This document shows, piece by piece, positions 1 through 4,993 of a stretch of DNA of 5,889 bases. Every line of letters starts with the position of its first letter. Position 1 is the stretch's first letter. The translations under genes were made by a program, and so were the position numbers. This stretch comes from an uncultured Clostridia bacterium (GTDB lineage Bacteria > Bacillota > Clostridia > TANB77 > CAG-508). The notes under the pieces are model-generated. The model was not told the origin of the DNA. It searched no databases and was given only the letters and a program-made list of their open reading frames with translations. The stretch lies in NCBI GenBank assembly GCA_947584125.1, contig CANPWI010000087.1:1-5889 (forward strand). The letters are read 5' to 3'.

Positions 1-50
1 TACTCACATCGTTTTAAAAAGAAGCTAAAAGATTACGGAGGTGTATTTAT

Positions 51-215
51 ATGGCTGCAAAAGGACCAAGAGAAAATATAACATTAGAATGTACAGAATG
101 TAAAAGAAGAAACTATATGAAATCTAAAAATAAAAGAAATAACCCAGATAGATTAGAAATCGTTAAATACTGTAAATTCTGTAAAAAACGTACTACACAC
201 AAAGAAACAAAATAA
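51..215 (+). CDS. rpmG: 50S ribosomal protein L33, zinc-binding type
   Basis: This ORF encodes a 54-residue basic protein of the large ribosomal subunit, within the usual L33 length. It has two CxxC pairs (C14/C17 and C41/C44) that make the zinc ribbon of the zinc-dependent (C+) form of L33. The middle, with KNKRNNPDRLEIVKYC, is the typical L33 strand region. The ATG at 51 follows a strong GGAGGTG at 37-43, so the start is secure. It lies 22 bases upstream of secE, the standard Bacillota order rpmG-secE-nusG. Known biology: genomes with a C+ L33 often also carry a zinc-free paralogue used in zinc shortage; none is visible here. Bases 1-36 upstream show no promoter or RNA gene I can support, so transcription probably enters from further upstream. 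Confidence 0.96.
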   Translation: MAAKGPRENITLECTECKRRNYMKSKNKRNNPDRLEIVKYCKFCKKRTTHKETK

Positions 216-237
216 GCTATTTTAAGGAGGAAATAAA

Positions 238-630
238 ATGGCTAAGCCAGAGAAAAATAATAATAAAGAAAATAAACATTTTTTCAAAGATTTCAAAGCA
301 GAATTAAAAAAAGTTAATTGGCCTAATTCAAAACAAATTATAAATAATACAACAGCTGTATTAACAATAGTAATAATTACAGCAGTAATTGTTTTTGTCT
401 TAGATTTTGTTTTTGAATTATTAAATACTCAAGGAATTGATAGGCTTAGAAATCTTGTAGAGACTACTCAAAATGTAGAAAATACAGATTCAAATGAAGT
501 AGTAGAAAATGAAAGTAATGCTGAGGAAGAAAACAATACTACAGGAGAAGAAAATGCTACAGAAGAAAATACTGTAGAAGAAAGTCCTGTAAATGAAGAA
601 ACAAACCAAGTTGAAACTGTAGAAGAATAA
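238..630 (+). CDS. secE: Preprotein translocase subunit SecE with long acidic C-terminal tail
   Basis: SecE is the small subunit that clamps SecY in the protein-export channel of the cytoplasmic membrane. Residues 15-38 form the conserved amphipathic helix (FFKDFKAELKKVNWPN, with the hallmark K-x-x-W-P). Residues 39-62 are a single hydrophobic membrane span, and a short amphipathic segment follows to about residue 73. Single-span SecE proteins are usually about 60-75 residues, but this one is 130. The extra residues, roughly 74-130, are low-complexity Glu/Asn/Thr/Val with about 19 Glu and no Lys or Arg after R71. With the standard SecE topology the tail would lie outside the membrane. The start ATG has AAGGAGG seven bases upstream. 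Its position between rpmG and nusG confirms the assignment. Confidence 0.94.
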   Translation: MAKPEKNNNKENKHFFKDFKAELKKVNWPNSKQIINNTTAVLTIVIITAVIVFVLDFVFELLNTQGIDRLRNLVETTQNVENTDSNEVVENESNAEEENNTTGEENATEENTVEESPVNEETNQVETVEE

Positions 631-651
631 TTTATAAGGAGGCTTTTGGTT

Positions 652-1189
652 ATGTCTCGGACAAAGTGATGAAAAATTAGAAGCAAAATGGTATGTTGTA
701 CATACATATTCAGGATATGAAAATAAAGTTAAAACAGATTTAGAAAAGACAGTTAAAAATAGAGAACTTGAAGATTTTATTTTTGAAATAGTAGTCCCTA
801 TGGAAGAACAAATAGAAATTAAAGATGGAAAAAGAAAAACTAGTTTAAAAAAAGTTTTTCCAGGCTATGTGCTAGTAAAAATGATAGTAACAGAAGAATC
901 TTGGTATATTGTTAGAAATACAAGAGGTGTTACAGGATTTGTAGGTTCTGGAACAGACCCTATTCCATTAACAGAAGACGAAATAAGAAATATGGGATTT
1001 GATATAGCAGCTATAAATGTTGACTATGAAATAAATGATTCTGTAAAAGTGTTACATGGACCATTAGAAGGTTTTATAGGAACAGTACAAGAAATAAATA
1101 AAGAAAAAAATAAAGTAAAAGTTCTAGTATCTATGTTTGGAAGAGAAACTCCAGTAGAATTAGAATTTTCACAAGTTCATAAAGTTTAG
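652..1189 (+). CDS. nusG: Transcription termination/antitermination factor NusG, start disrupted by an apparent +1 base
   Basis: NusG binds RNA polymerase, modulates pausing and termination, and can couple it to ribosomes. The frame that ends at 1189 reads SDEKLEAKWYVVHTYSGYE from 665 on, which is the classic NusG N-terminal (NGN) domain, with the FPGYVLVKM motif following. The C-terminal KOW domain starts near VKVLHGPLEGF and ends VELEFSQVHKV. This frame has no ATG, GTG or TTG between its upstream stop at 635 and an internal ATG at 800, which lies deep inside the NGN domain. A well-placed ATG at 652, nine bases after AAGGAGG (636-642), is in another frame and meets TGA at 667 after five codons. 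Removing one base near 658 would give M-S-G-Q-S-D-E-K and a 178-residue protein of normal length. A sequencing or assembly error is most likely; a real mutation or programmed +1 shift remains possible. Confidence 0.9.
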
Positions 1190-1211
1190 TTATTAATTTT
1201 AAATTTTATAA

Positions 1212-1242
1212 ATAATGGAGAAGTAATTCTCTAAGCCATTAT
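1212..1242 (+). promoter_or_regulatory. Leader hairpin upstream of rplK, possible L1-binding site
   Basis: ATAATGG (1212-1218) pairs with CCATTAT (1236-1242), and AGAA (1219-1222) pairs with TTCT (1227-1230) around a GTAA loop. This leaves an unpaired CTAAG (1231-1235) on the 3' side only. The layout of GG, inner stem, AA-containing one-sided bulge and CC resembles the hairpin before rplA in this window, and both resemble ribosomal protein L1 operator hairpins. It ends seven bases before the GGGAGGTG binding site of rplK. There is no U-run, so it is not a terminator. The structure is seen; L1 binding is inferred. Confidence 0.5.
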
Positions 1243-1263
1243 ACAAAAGGGAGGTGCAATAAG

Positions 1264-1692
1264 ATGGCAGAAAAAGAGATTTCTAATTTAATAAAATTAC
1301 AAATTGAAGCTGGAAAAGCAACACCAGCACCACCAGTAGGTCCAGCATTAGGTTCAAGTGGTGTTAATATTATGCAATTTGTTAAAGAATTTAATGATAG
1401 AACTGCAAATCAACCAGGTATGATAATACCAGTTGTTATTACAGTATATAAAGATAAATCATTCACATTCATAACAAAAGTACCACCAGTTGCAGTTTTA
1501 ATAAAAAAAGCATTAAAAATCCAAAAAGGTTCAGGAAAACCAAATAAAGATAAAGTAGCAACAATTACAATGGAACAAGTAAAACAAATTGCTGAACAAA
1601 AAATGGAAGATTTAAATGCAGCATCATTAGAAACAGCAATGAGTATGGTTAAAGGTACAGCTCGTTCTATGGGTGTTGTTGTAAAAGAATAA
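1264..1692 (+). CDS. rplK: 50S ribosomal protein L11
   Basis: L11 forms the base of the L7/L12 stalk, binds the GTPase-associated region of 23S rRNA and is needed for RelA-type stringent sensing. The protein has 142 residues, close to the family standard of about 141. Residues 21-36 carry the conserved proline-rich N-terminal segment PAPPVGPALGSSGVNI. Residues 112-140 hold the rRNA-binding C-terminal motif, with DLNAASLETA and GTARSMGVVV. The start ATG follows GGGAGGTG (1249-1256). It lies 74 bases after nusG and 55 bases before rplA, each gap holding one hairpin, so the genes are probably cotranscribed with separate translational control. Confidence 0.98.
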   Translation: MAEKEISNLIKLQIEAGKATPAPPVGPALGSSGVNIMQFVKEFNDRTANQPGMIIPVVITVYKDKSFTFITKVPPVAVLIKKALKIQKGSGKPNKDKVATITMEQVKQIAEQKMEDLNAASLETAMSMVKGTARSMGVVVKE

Positions 1693-1704
1693 AAAAATAT
1701 ATAA

Positions 1705-1736
1705 TTGGGAGAATGTTATACATTCGTTAAAACCAA
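1705..1736 (+). promoter_or_regulatory. L1 operator-type hairpin in the rplA leader
   Basis: TTGG (1705-1708) pairs with CCAA (1733-1736). Inside it GAATG (1711-1715) pairs with CATTC (1721-1725) around the loop TTATA. The internal loop is asymmetric, with GA on the 5' side and GTTAAAA on the 3' side. This is the shape of mRNA sites that mimic the L1-binding site of 23S rRNA and serve L1 autoregulation in bacteria. The closing CCAA runs directly into the AAGGAGG (1736-1742) of rplA, so a bound protein would block ribosome entry. The fold is read from the sequence; the ligand is inferred from family knowledge and position. Confidence 0.7.
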
Positions 1737-1747
1737 AGGAGGTAAAA

Positions 1748-2431
1748 ATGAAAAGAGGAAAGAGATATTTAGAAGCTAAAAAGCTTGTAGATTCTTCAAA
1801 AGAATATAACATCAATGAAGCTATGGATATTATAGAAAAATTTCCAAAAGTTAAATTTGATGAAACAGTAGAATTACATGTTAGATTAGGTGTAGATTCT
1901 AAACATGCTGACCAACAAGTAAGAGGTACAGTTGTACTTCCAAATGGTACAGGAAAAACTTTAAAAGTATTAGTATTTGCTAAAGGTCCTAAAGCTGAAG
2001 AAGCTGAAAAAGCTGGAGCAGACTTTGTAGGAGCTGAAGAATTAATACCAAAAATTGAAAAAGAAAACTGGTTTGATTATGATGTTATAGTTGCAACTCC
2101 AGATATGATGGGTGTTGTAGGAAGACTAGGTAAAGTATTAGGACCAAAAGGATTAATGCCAAACCCAAAATCAGGAACTGTTACTATGGATGTAACAAAA
2201 GCTATAAATGAAATTAAATCAGGAAAAGTTGAATACAGATTAGATAAAACTAATATAATTCATTTAGGTTTTGGAAAAGTATCTTTCGGAGCAGAAAAAT
2301 TAATTGAAAACTATAATACTGTTATAGATGCTATAATAAAAGCAAAACCAGCAGCAGCTAAAGGTCAATATATTAAAAGTGTTGCAGTATCAACAACAAT
2401 GGGACCAAGTATATACATAAATGAAAAATAA
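1748..2431 (+). CDS. rplA: 50S ribosomal protein L1
   Basis: L1 forms the mobile L1 stalk of the large subunit, which helps release tRNA from the E site. It also represses its own mRNA in many bacteria. The protein has 227 residues, against about 229-234 usually. Its start MKRGKRYLEAKKLVD is typical. The conserved domain-II segment LGPKGLMPNPKSGTV lies at 131-145, and the C-terminal rRNA-binding motif STTMGPS at 215-221. The ATG is five bases after AAGGAGG. It follows rplK and precedes the L10 leader, which separates control of rplKA from that of rplJL. Confidence 0.98.
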   Translation: MKRGKRYLEAKKLVDSSKEYNINEAMDIIEKFPKVKFDETVELHVRLGVDSKHADQQVRGTVVLPNGTGKTLKVLVFAKGPKAEEAEKAGADFVGAEELIPKIEKENWFDYDVIVATPDMMGVVGRLGKVLGPKGLMPNPKSGTVTMDVTKAINEIKSGKVEYRLDKTNIIHLGFGKVSFGAEKLIENYNTVIDAIIKAKPAAAKGQYIKSVAVSTTMGPSIYINEK

Positions 2432-2460
2432 ATCTTAATAATATAAAGTAAAAATTATAA

Positions 2461-2498
2461 GCCAAAGACAGTAGGCAAAAAGTAAGTCCTACCTAGGC
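2461..2498 (+). promoter_or_regulatory. Ribosomal protein L10 binding site of the rplJL leader
   Basis: The leader carries the recognisable L10 signature. GCC (2461-2463) pairs with GGC (2496-2498), AAAGACA stays unpaired on the 5' side, and GTAGG (2471-2475) pairs with CCTAC (2488-2492). This matches the L10-leader family pattern of CCAAAGACAGUAGG followed by CCUACC-GG, the site bound by the L10-(L12)n complex. It lies 29 bases after the rplA stop and starts the attenuator described next. Recognition rests on conserved sequence and pairing seen here; binding is inferred from the family. Confidence 0.88.
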
Positions 2499-2538
2499 AT
2501 AGTTAAAGAGAAAAAAACTCTTTATATGTGTCTAGGTA
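2490..2538 (+). promoter_or_regulatory. Antiterminator of the L10 leader
   Basis: A long alternative hairpin is possible. TACCTAG (2490-2496) pairs with CTAGGTA (2532-2538), GCATA (2497-2501) pairs with TATGT (2525-2529) using one G-U pair, and TAAAGAG (2504-2510) pairs with CTCTTTA (2518-2524) around an A7 loop. Two-base GT bulges remain on each side. It uses the 3' arm of the L10 site and also the 5' arm of the downstream terminator, so it excludes both. When L10 holds its own site this structure cannot form and the terminator wins, giving feedback on rplJL. Confidence 0.75.
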
Positions 2539-2559
2539 TACATATAAAGAGTTTTTATT
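2513..2559 (+). terminator. Intrinsic attenuator terminator of the rplJL leader
   Basis: ACTCTTTATATGT (2517-2529) pairs perfectly with ACATATAAAGAGT (2540-2552). Four flanking A-T pairs (2513-2516 with 2553-2556) extend the stem to 17 pairs. The loop is GTCTAGGTAT and a T-rich tract (TTTTTATT) follows. It lies between the L10 binding site and the rplJ ribosome binding site, as expected for conditional termination. Its 5' arm is shared with the antiterminator. Confidence 0.85.
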
Positions 2560-2591
2560 GTGTGTTATTAATAGGAGGTGAATTATTAAAA

Positions 2592-3095
2592 ATGGCAAAT
2601 GAAAAAATAATTAAACAAAAAGAGGAAGAAGTAAATGAATTAGCAGAAAAAATGAAATCAGCTAAATTAGTACTTTTAACAGATTACAGAGGAATTACAG
2701 TTACAGATGTAACTAATTTAAGAACAACATTAAGAAAATGCAATTCTGAATATAAAGTTATAAAAAATAATATAACAAGAAGAGCTTTAGAAAAAGCAGG
2801 ATTTGAAGGATTAAACGATAAATTAGTTGGTCCAACAGCTGTTATATTAAATAGTGAAGATTATTTAGATTCAGCAAAAGCAATATATGAATATTCTAAG
2901 GAAAATGACTTTTATAAGATTAAAGGTGGAATTATAGATGGTAAAGTAATGACAACAGAAGAAATTATCACACTTGCAAAATTACCATCAAGAGAAACAC
3001 TACTATCTATGCTTGCAGGTGCATTACTTGGAAATATTTCAAAACTTGCTGTTGCATTAGATCAAGTGCGTTCTCAAAAAGAAGCTAACGCTTAA
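2592..3095 (+). CDS. rplJ: 50S ribosomal protein L10
   Basis: L10 anchors L7/L12 dimers on the ribosome and is the repressor acting through the leader upstream. The protein has 167 residues, as usual. Landmarks are DYRGITV (31-37), VIKNNITRRAL (56-66), the GPTAV segment (80-84), KGGIIDGKV (111-119) and the LPSRETLLSMLAGAL region (131-145). The C-terminal helix from about 150 is the part that carries L12 dimers in the family. I chose the ATG at 2592, which begins the typical MANEKIIKQK. The frame is open upstream from 2526, but that stretch is the leader terminator. The AGGAGGTG at 2573-2580 is about 13 bases from the ATG counted from GGAGG, longer than for neighbouring genes, with no alternative start between. 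Confidence 0.97.
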   Translation: MANEKIIKQKEEEVNELAEKMKSAKLVLLTDYRGITVTDVTNLRTTLRKCNSEYKVIKNNITRRALEKAGFEGLNDKLVGPTAVILNSEDYLDSAKAIYEYSKENDFYKIKGGIIDGKVMTTEEIITLAKLPSRETLLSMLAGALLGNISKLAVALDQVRSQKEANA

Positions 3096-3100
3096 AAATT

Positions 3101-3120
3101 AAAAGTAAAATATTACTTTT
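3101..3120 (+). repeat. Inverted repeat after rplJ
   Basis: AAAAGTAA (3101-3108) and TTACTTTT (3113-3120) form an 8-pair stem with a four-base loop, five bases after the rplJ stop. The stem is almost all A-T. The following bases hold only a short T stretch, so it is a weak terminator at best. It may protect or punctuate the rplJ-rplL transcript. Confidence 0.35.
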
Positions 3121-3153
3121 ATTAAATGTAAAAAATAATTATTAAAAATTAAG

Positions 3154-3173
3154 TGTTCTTATAAATAAGAACA
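3154..3173 (+). repeat. Hairpin in the rplJ-rplL spacer
   Basis: TGTTCTTA (3154-3161) pairs with TAAGAACA (3166-3173) around a TAAA tetraloop. An A-rich stretch follows, not a U-run, so this is not an intrinsic terminator. It ends 12 bases before the GGAGG (3186-3190) of rplL. It could act in transcript processing or help set the higher rplL output needed for several L12 copies per ribosome; that is inference. Confidence 0.4.
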
Positions 3174-3198
3174 AAATAAAATTTAGGAGGATTATAAA

Positions 3199-3564
3199 AT
3201 GAGTAAAGAAGAAATGATTGAAGAAATTAAAAAAATGACAGTAGTAGAATTAGCTGACTTAGTAAAAGCTATAGAAGAAGAATTTGGAGTATCTGCAGTA
3301 GCAGCAGCTGCACCAGCAGCTGGAGTTGCAGGAGGAGCTGCAGCAGAAGAAAAATCATCTTTTGATGTTATATTAAAAGATGCTGGAGCTAACAAAATCC
3401 AAGTAATTAAAGTTGTAAGAGATGCAACAGGATTAGGATTAAAAGAAGCTAAAGAATTAGTTGACGGAGCACCAAAAACAGTTAAAGAAGGAGCTTCAAA
3501 AGAAGAAGCTGAAGAATTAAAAGCTAAATTTACTGAAGTAGGAGCAGTTATTGAACTTGCTTAA
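3199..3564 (+). CDS. rplL: 50S ribosomal protein L7/L12
   Basis: L7/L12 is the multi-copy stalk protein that recruits and activates translational GTPases. The protein has 121 residues, as expected. The N-terminal dimerisation and L10-binding domain spans about 1-32, with MTVVELADLVKAIEEEFGV. The flexible Ala/Gly-rich hinge spans about 33-52. The C-terminal domain from about 53 includes KIQVIKVVRDATGLGLKEAK and ends AVIELA. The ATG at 3199 is eight bases after GGAGG (3186-3190). In most bacteria rpoB follows; here a strong terminator follows within 10 bases and the next genes point the other way. Confidence 0.98.
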   Translation: MSKEEMIEEIKKMTVVELADLVKAIEEEFGVSAVAAAAPAAGVAGGAAAEEKSSFDVILKDAGANKIQVIKVVRDATGLGLKEAKELVDGAPKTVKEGASKEEAEELKAKFTEVGAVIELA

Positions 3565-3571
3565 AAAAATA

Positions 3572-3607
3572 AAAAACACCATTTAAAGAATGGTGTTTTT
3601 ATTTTTT
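3572..3607. terminator. Bidirectional intrinsic terminator between rplL and the - strand operon
   Basis: AAAAACACCATT (3572-3583) pairs perfectly with AATGGTGTTTTT (3589-3600) around the loop TAAAG. On the + strand the stem is followed by TTTTTATTTTTT. On the - strand it is followed by TTTTTTATTTTTTT, so it can end transcription from both sides. The stop codon of the - strand gene (3599-3601) lies in the outer part of the stem. Confidence 0.92.
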
Positions 3608-4054
3608 ACCTTTAAAAAATTGCTTTATCATAGTAAAAATCTTTTTAAAAAAATTTTCTTTATATACAATTAATGATTTATCTTTAACGGTATCAGTGTC
3701 TTGTTGTAAATTATTTTCAAGCTTTTTATTTTTAAATAAATTATCAGGATTGTATTTAGATTTTAGCTCATTTTGATATTCTATTTCATTTTCTTTTAAT
3801 TCTTTATCAAATTCTTCTTTCTCAATATCATTGCAAAAATAATTATAAGTAATTACAGCTAAAATTTCCTTTGTTTCTTCCTCTAAATAAATATCTTCCA
3901 ATGGAATATTTGTATCTATATAATCTACATTAACAGTAGAATTTTTTTCTATTTCATTAAGTATTTCATAAGGTATTTTATTTAAAGATTCTTTATTTAG
4001 TTTTTTTAAAATTTTATTAACTTCAGATATAGCCTTTTTATTATCTGTCCACAT
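3599..4054 (-). CDS. Uncharacterised 151-residue charged protein, second gene of the - strand operon
   Basis: I do not recognise a named family. The protein is rich in Lys, Glu and Asn and predicted mostly helical. Residues 1-75 look like a compact domain: a KKLNKESLNKIPYEILNEIEKN helix pair, a loop with VDYIDTNIPLEDIYLEEE, then a hydrophobic helix EILAVITYNYFC. Residues 76-101 are a very charged helix. Residues 102-131 look like a flexible linker. The C-terminus (FFKKIFTMIKQFFKGKK) is a basic amphipathic segment that could touch a membrane. There is no signal peptide. Its ATG lies inside the end of the upstream gene (14-base overlap, different frame), with AAGGAGG 12 bases before it (+ strand 4067-4073), pointing to translational coupling. 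The stop lies in the shared terminator. It may be the partner or regulator of the upstream protein; this is inference only. Confidence 0.8.
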   Translation of the reverse strand: MWTDNKKAISEVNKILKKLNKESLNKIPYEILNEIEKNSTVNVDYIDTNIPLEDIYLEEETKEILAVITYNYFCNDIEKEEFDKELKENEIEYQNELKSKYNPDNLFKNKKLENNLQQDTDTVKDKSLIVYKENFFKKIFTMIKQFFKGKK

Positions 4055-4865
4055 CTTTTGAGTTTTCCTCCTTATCTTTAGTATTAAAAAAATTTTTTAT
4101 TTGTTTAGCCATATTATTAAATATAGAAAAAGGTATTTTTTGTTTTTTAGTATATTGTTTTAAATTTTCTTCAGTTATCGTATTAGTGCTATTTTCATTA
4201 TTTTTTAATTGTTCTTTGTAACTGTGTATAGTTTCATGTGGGTAAACTAATCCATTATCTTTATAATTATGTTTTTCAGTGTAATTTGGATTTTGTTCAA
4301 AACCAGTAATGTTATAATTTTTATATTCAATTACTCCTAAAATATATTCTGGTAAAAGGTAAGTTTGATATTTCCCTTCTACAACTGCCATACCACCACC
4401 TTGTTCAGCAATATTATTTGTTGGGAACAAAATAGGTTTAGTCTTCTCAGAATTATATTCTAAGGCAGTATTGGGAATTTTCATTATTGCACATATAGAA
4501 TCGTTATTATTGTTGTTTTTATATGAGCATGCATTAGCAATACTATATAGTAAAGTAACATTATTATCATATCTACTTGTTGTATAATCTAAGTCATTAC
4601 CACCAGCTATTAGTAATCCATTTGTAAATAAATCTTCTTTTGTAGCTCTTGATGATCTGTGAATTAATATGGTATAGTCTGGATTATTATTTTCATTTAT
4701 TAACATTTCAGCAATATCTTTTGGAATTTTATTTTCGGTACTTTTGCATATTGATTCATATACATTTTTTTTAAGTTTATCTTCATTATTCAATAATGTA
4801 GAATTAGTATTTAAAATTTTTTTTGTTTTATTATCCAAAAGAGTTTTTATATCAAAATATTCCAT
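4041..4865 (-). CDS. Uncharacterised protein with possible ADP-ribosyltransferase-like core
   Basis: This 274-residue protein has no signal peptide or membrane span. The segment about 64-180 is suggestive of the ART/PARP fold. A strand ends in LIHRSS (H69), then a helix and NGL (82-84), LDYTTS (Y94), a helix LLYSIANA, and a last strand LPEYILGVIEY (E173) that resembles the NEYIVYD strand of PARPs. H69, Y94 and E173 would form an H-Y-E triad. This is read by eye and not tested. Downstream are FEQNPNYTEKHNY and GLVYPHE segments. An Asn run lies at 117-121, and an Asn/Lys/Glu-rich linker leads to an amphipathic C-terminal segment FSIFNNMAKQIKNFF. The start is seven bases after GGAG, behind a good promoter. 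The gene overlaps its downstream partner. It looks more AT-rich than the ribosomal block, which could reflect relaxed selection or transfer. Confidence 0.8.
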   Translation of the reverse strand: MEYFDIKTLLDNKTKKILNTNSTLLNNEDKLKKNVYESICKSTENKIPKDIAEMLINENNNPDYTILIHRSSRATKEDLFTNGLLIAGGNDLDYTTSRYDNNVTLLYSIANACSYKNNNNNDSICAIMKIPNTALEYNSEKTKPILFPTNNIAEQGGGMAVVEGKYQTYLLPEYILGVIEYKNYNITGFEQNPNYTEKHNYKDNGLVYPHETIHSYKEQLKNNENSTNTITEENLKQYTKKQKIPFSIFNNMAKQIKNFFNTKDKEENSKDVDR

Positions 4866-4896
4866 TTGTTTTCTCCAATATTATATTATTAAATTT

Positions 4897-4925
4897 ATTG
4901 TATCAAAAAAAATAAATTGTGTAAA
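4897..4925 (-). promoter_or_regulatory. Sigma-A-like promoter of the - strand two-gene operon
   Basis: Reading the - strand, TTTACA (+ strand 4920-4925) is followed after 17 bases by TACAAT (4897-4902). Each hexamer differs by one base from consensus. Transcription would begin near 4890 and give a leader of about 24 bases, with GGAG at 4873-4876 before the ATG at 4865. Confidence 0.75.
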
Positions 4926-4942
4926 GATAAAAAAAATAATAC

Positions 4943-4971
4943 TTGTACTTTTTTTAAATATTATGTATAAT
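4943..4971 (+). promoter_or_regulatory. Sigma-A-like promoter of mtnN
   Basis: TTGTAC (4943-4948) and a perfect TATAAT (4966-4971) are 17 bases apart. The start point would be near 4978, leaving a leader of only about 16 bases that already begins at the AGGGGAAGTGA ribosome binding region. The -35 box is 17 bases from that of the divergent - strand promoter, with an A-rich tract between them. Confidence 0.75.
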
Positions 4972-4993
4972 TTTTTAGGGGAAGTGAGTAAAA

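Noticed and set aside
1..36. End of an upstream gene or tRNA before rpmG
   Set aside because: Thirty-six bases show no CCA end, tRNA arm or recognisable protein tail; one frame is open but unrecognisable.
468..707. - strand ORF opposite secE
   Set aside because: It is a low-complexity Ser/Phe/Val product, the antisense shadow of the acidic SecE tail, with no start signals of its own.
800..1189. nusG starting at the internal ATG 800
   Set aside because: The same frame upstream encodes the highly conserved NusG N-terminus, so this start would delete half of the NGN domain.
1627..1815. - strand ORF across the rplK-rplA junction
   Set aside because: It is a shadow of two certain genes and crosses the L1 hairpin; no family features.
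2526..2591. N-terminal extension of rplJ from an upstream ATG
   Set aside because: The stretch is the leader terminator and ribosome binding site, and the protein from 2592 already has normal length and N-terminus.
3192..3395. - strand ORF opposite rplL
   Set aside because: It is the antisense of the Ala-rich hinge and N-terminal domain of L7/L12.
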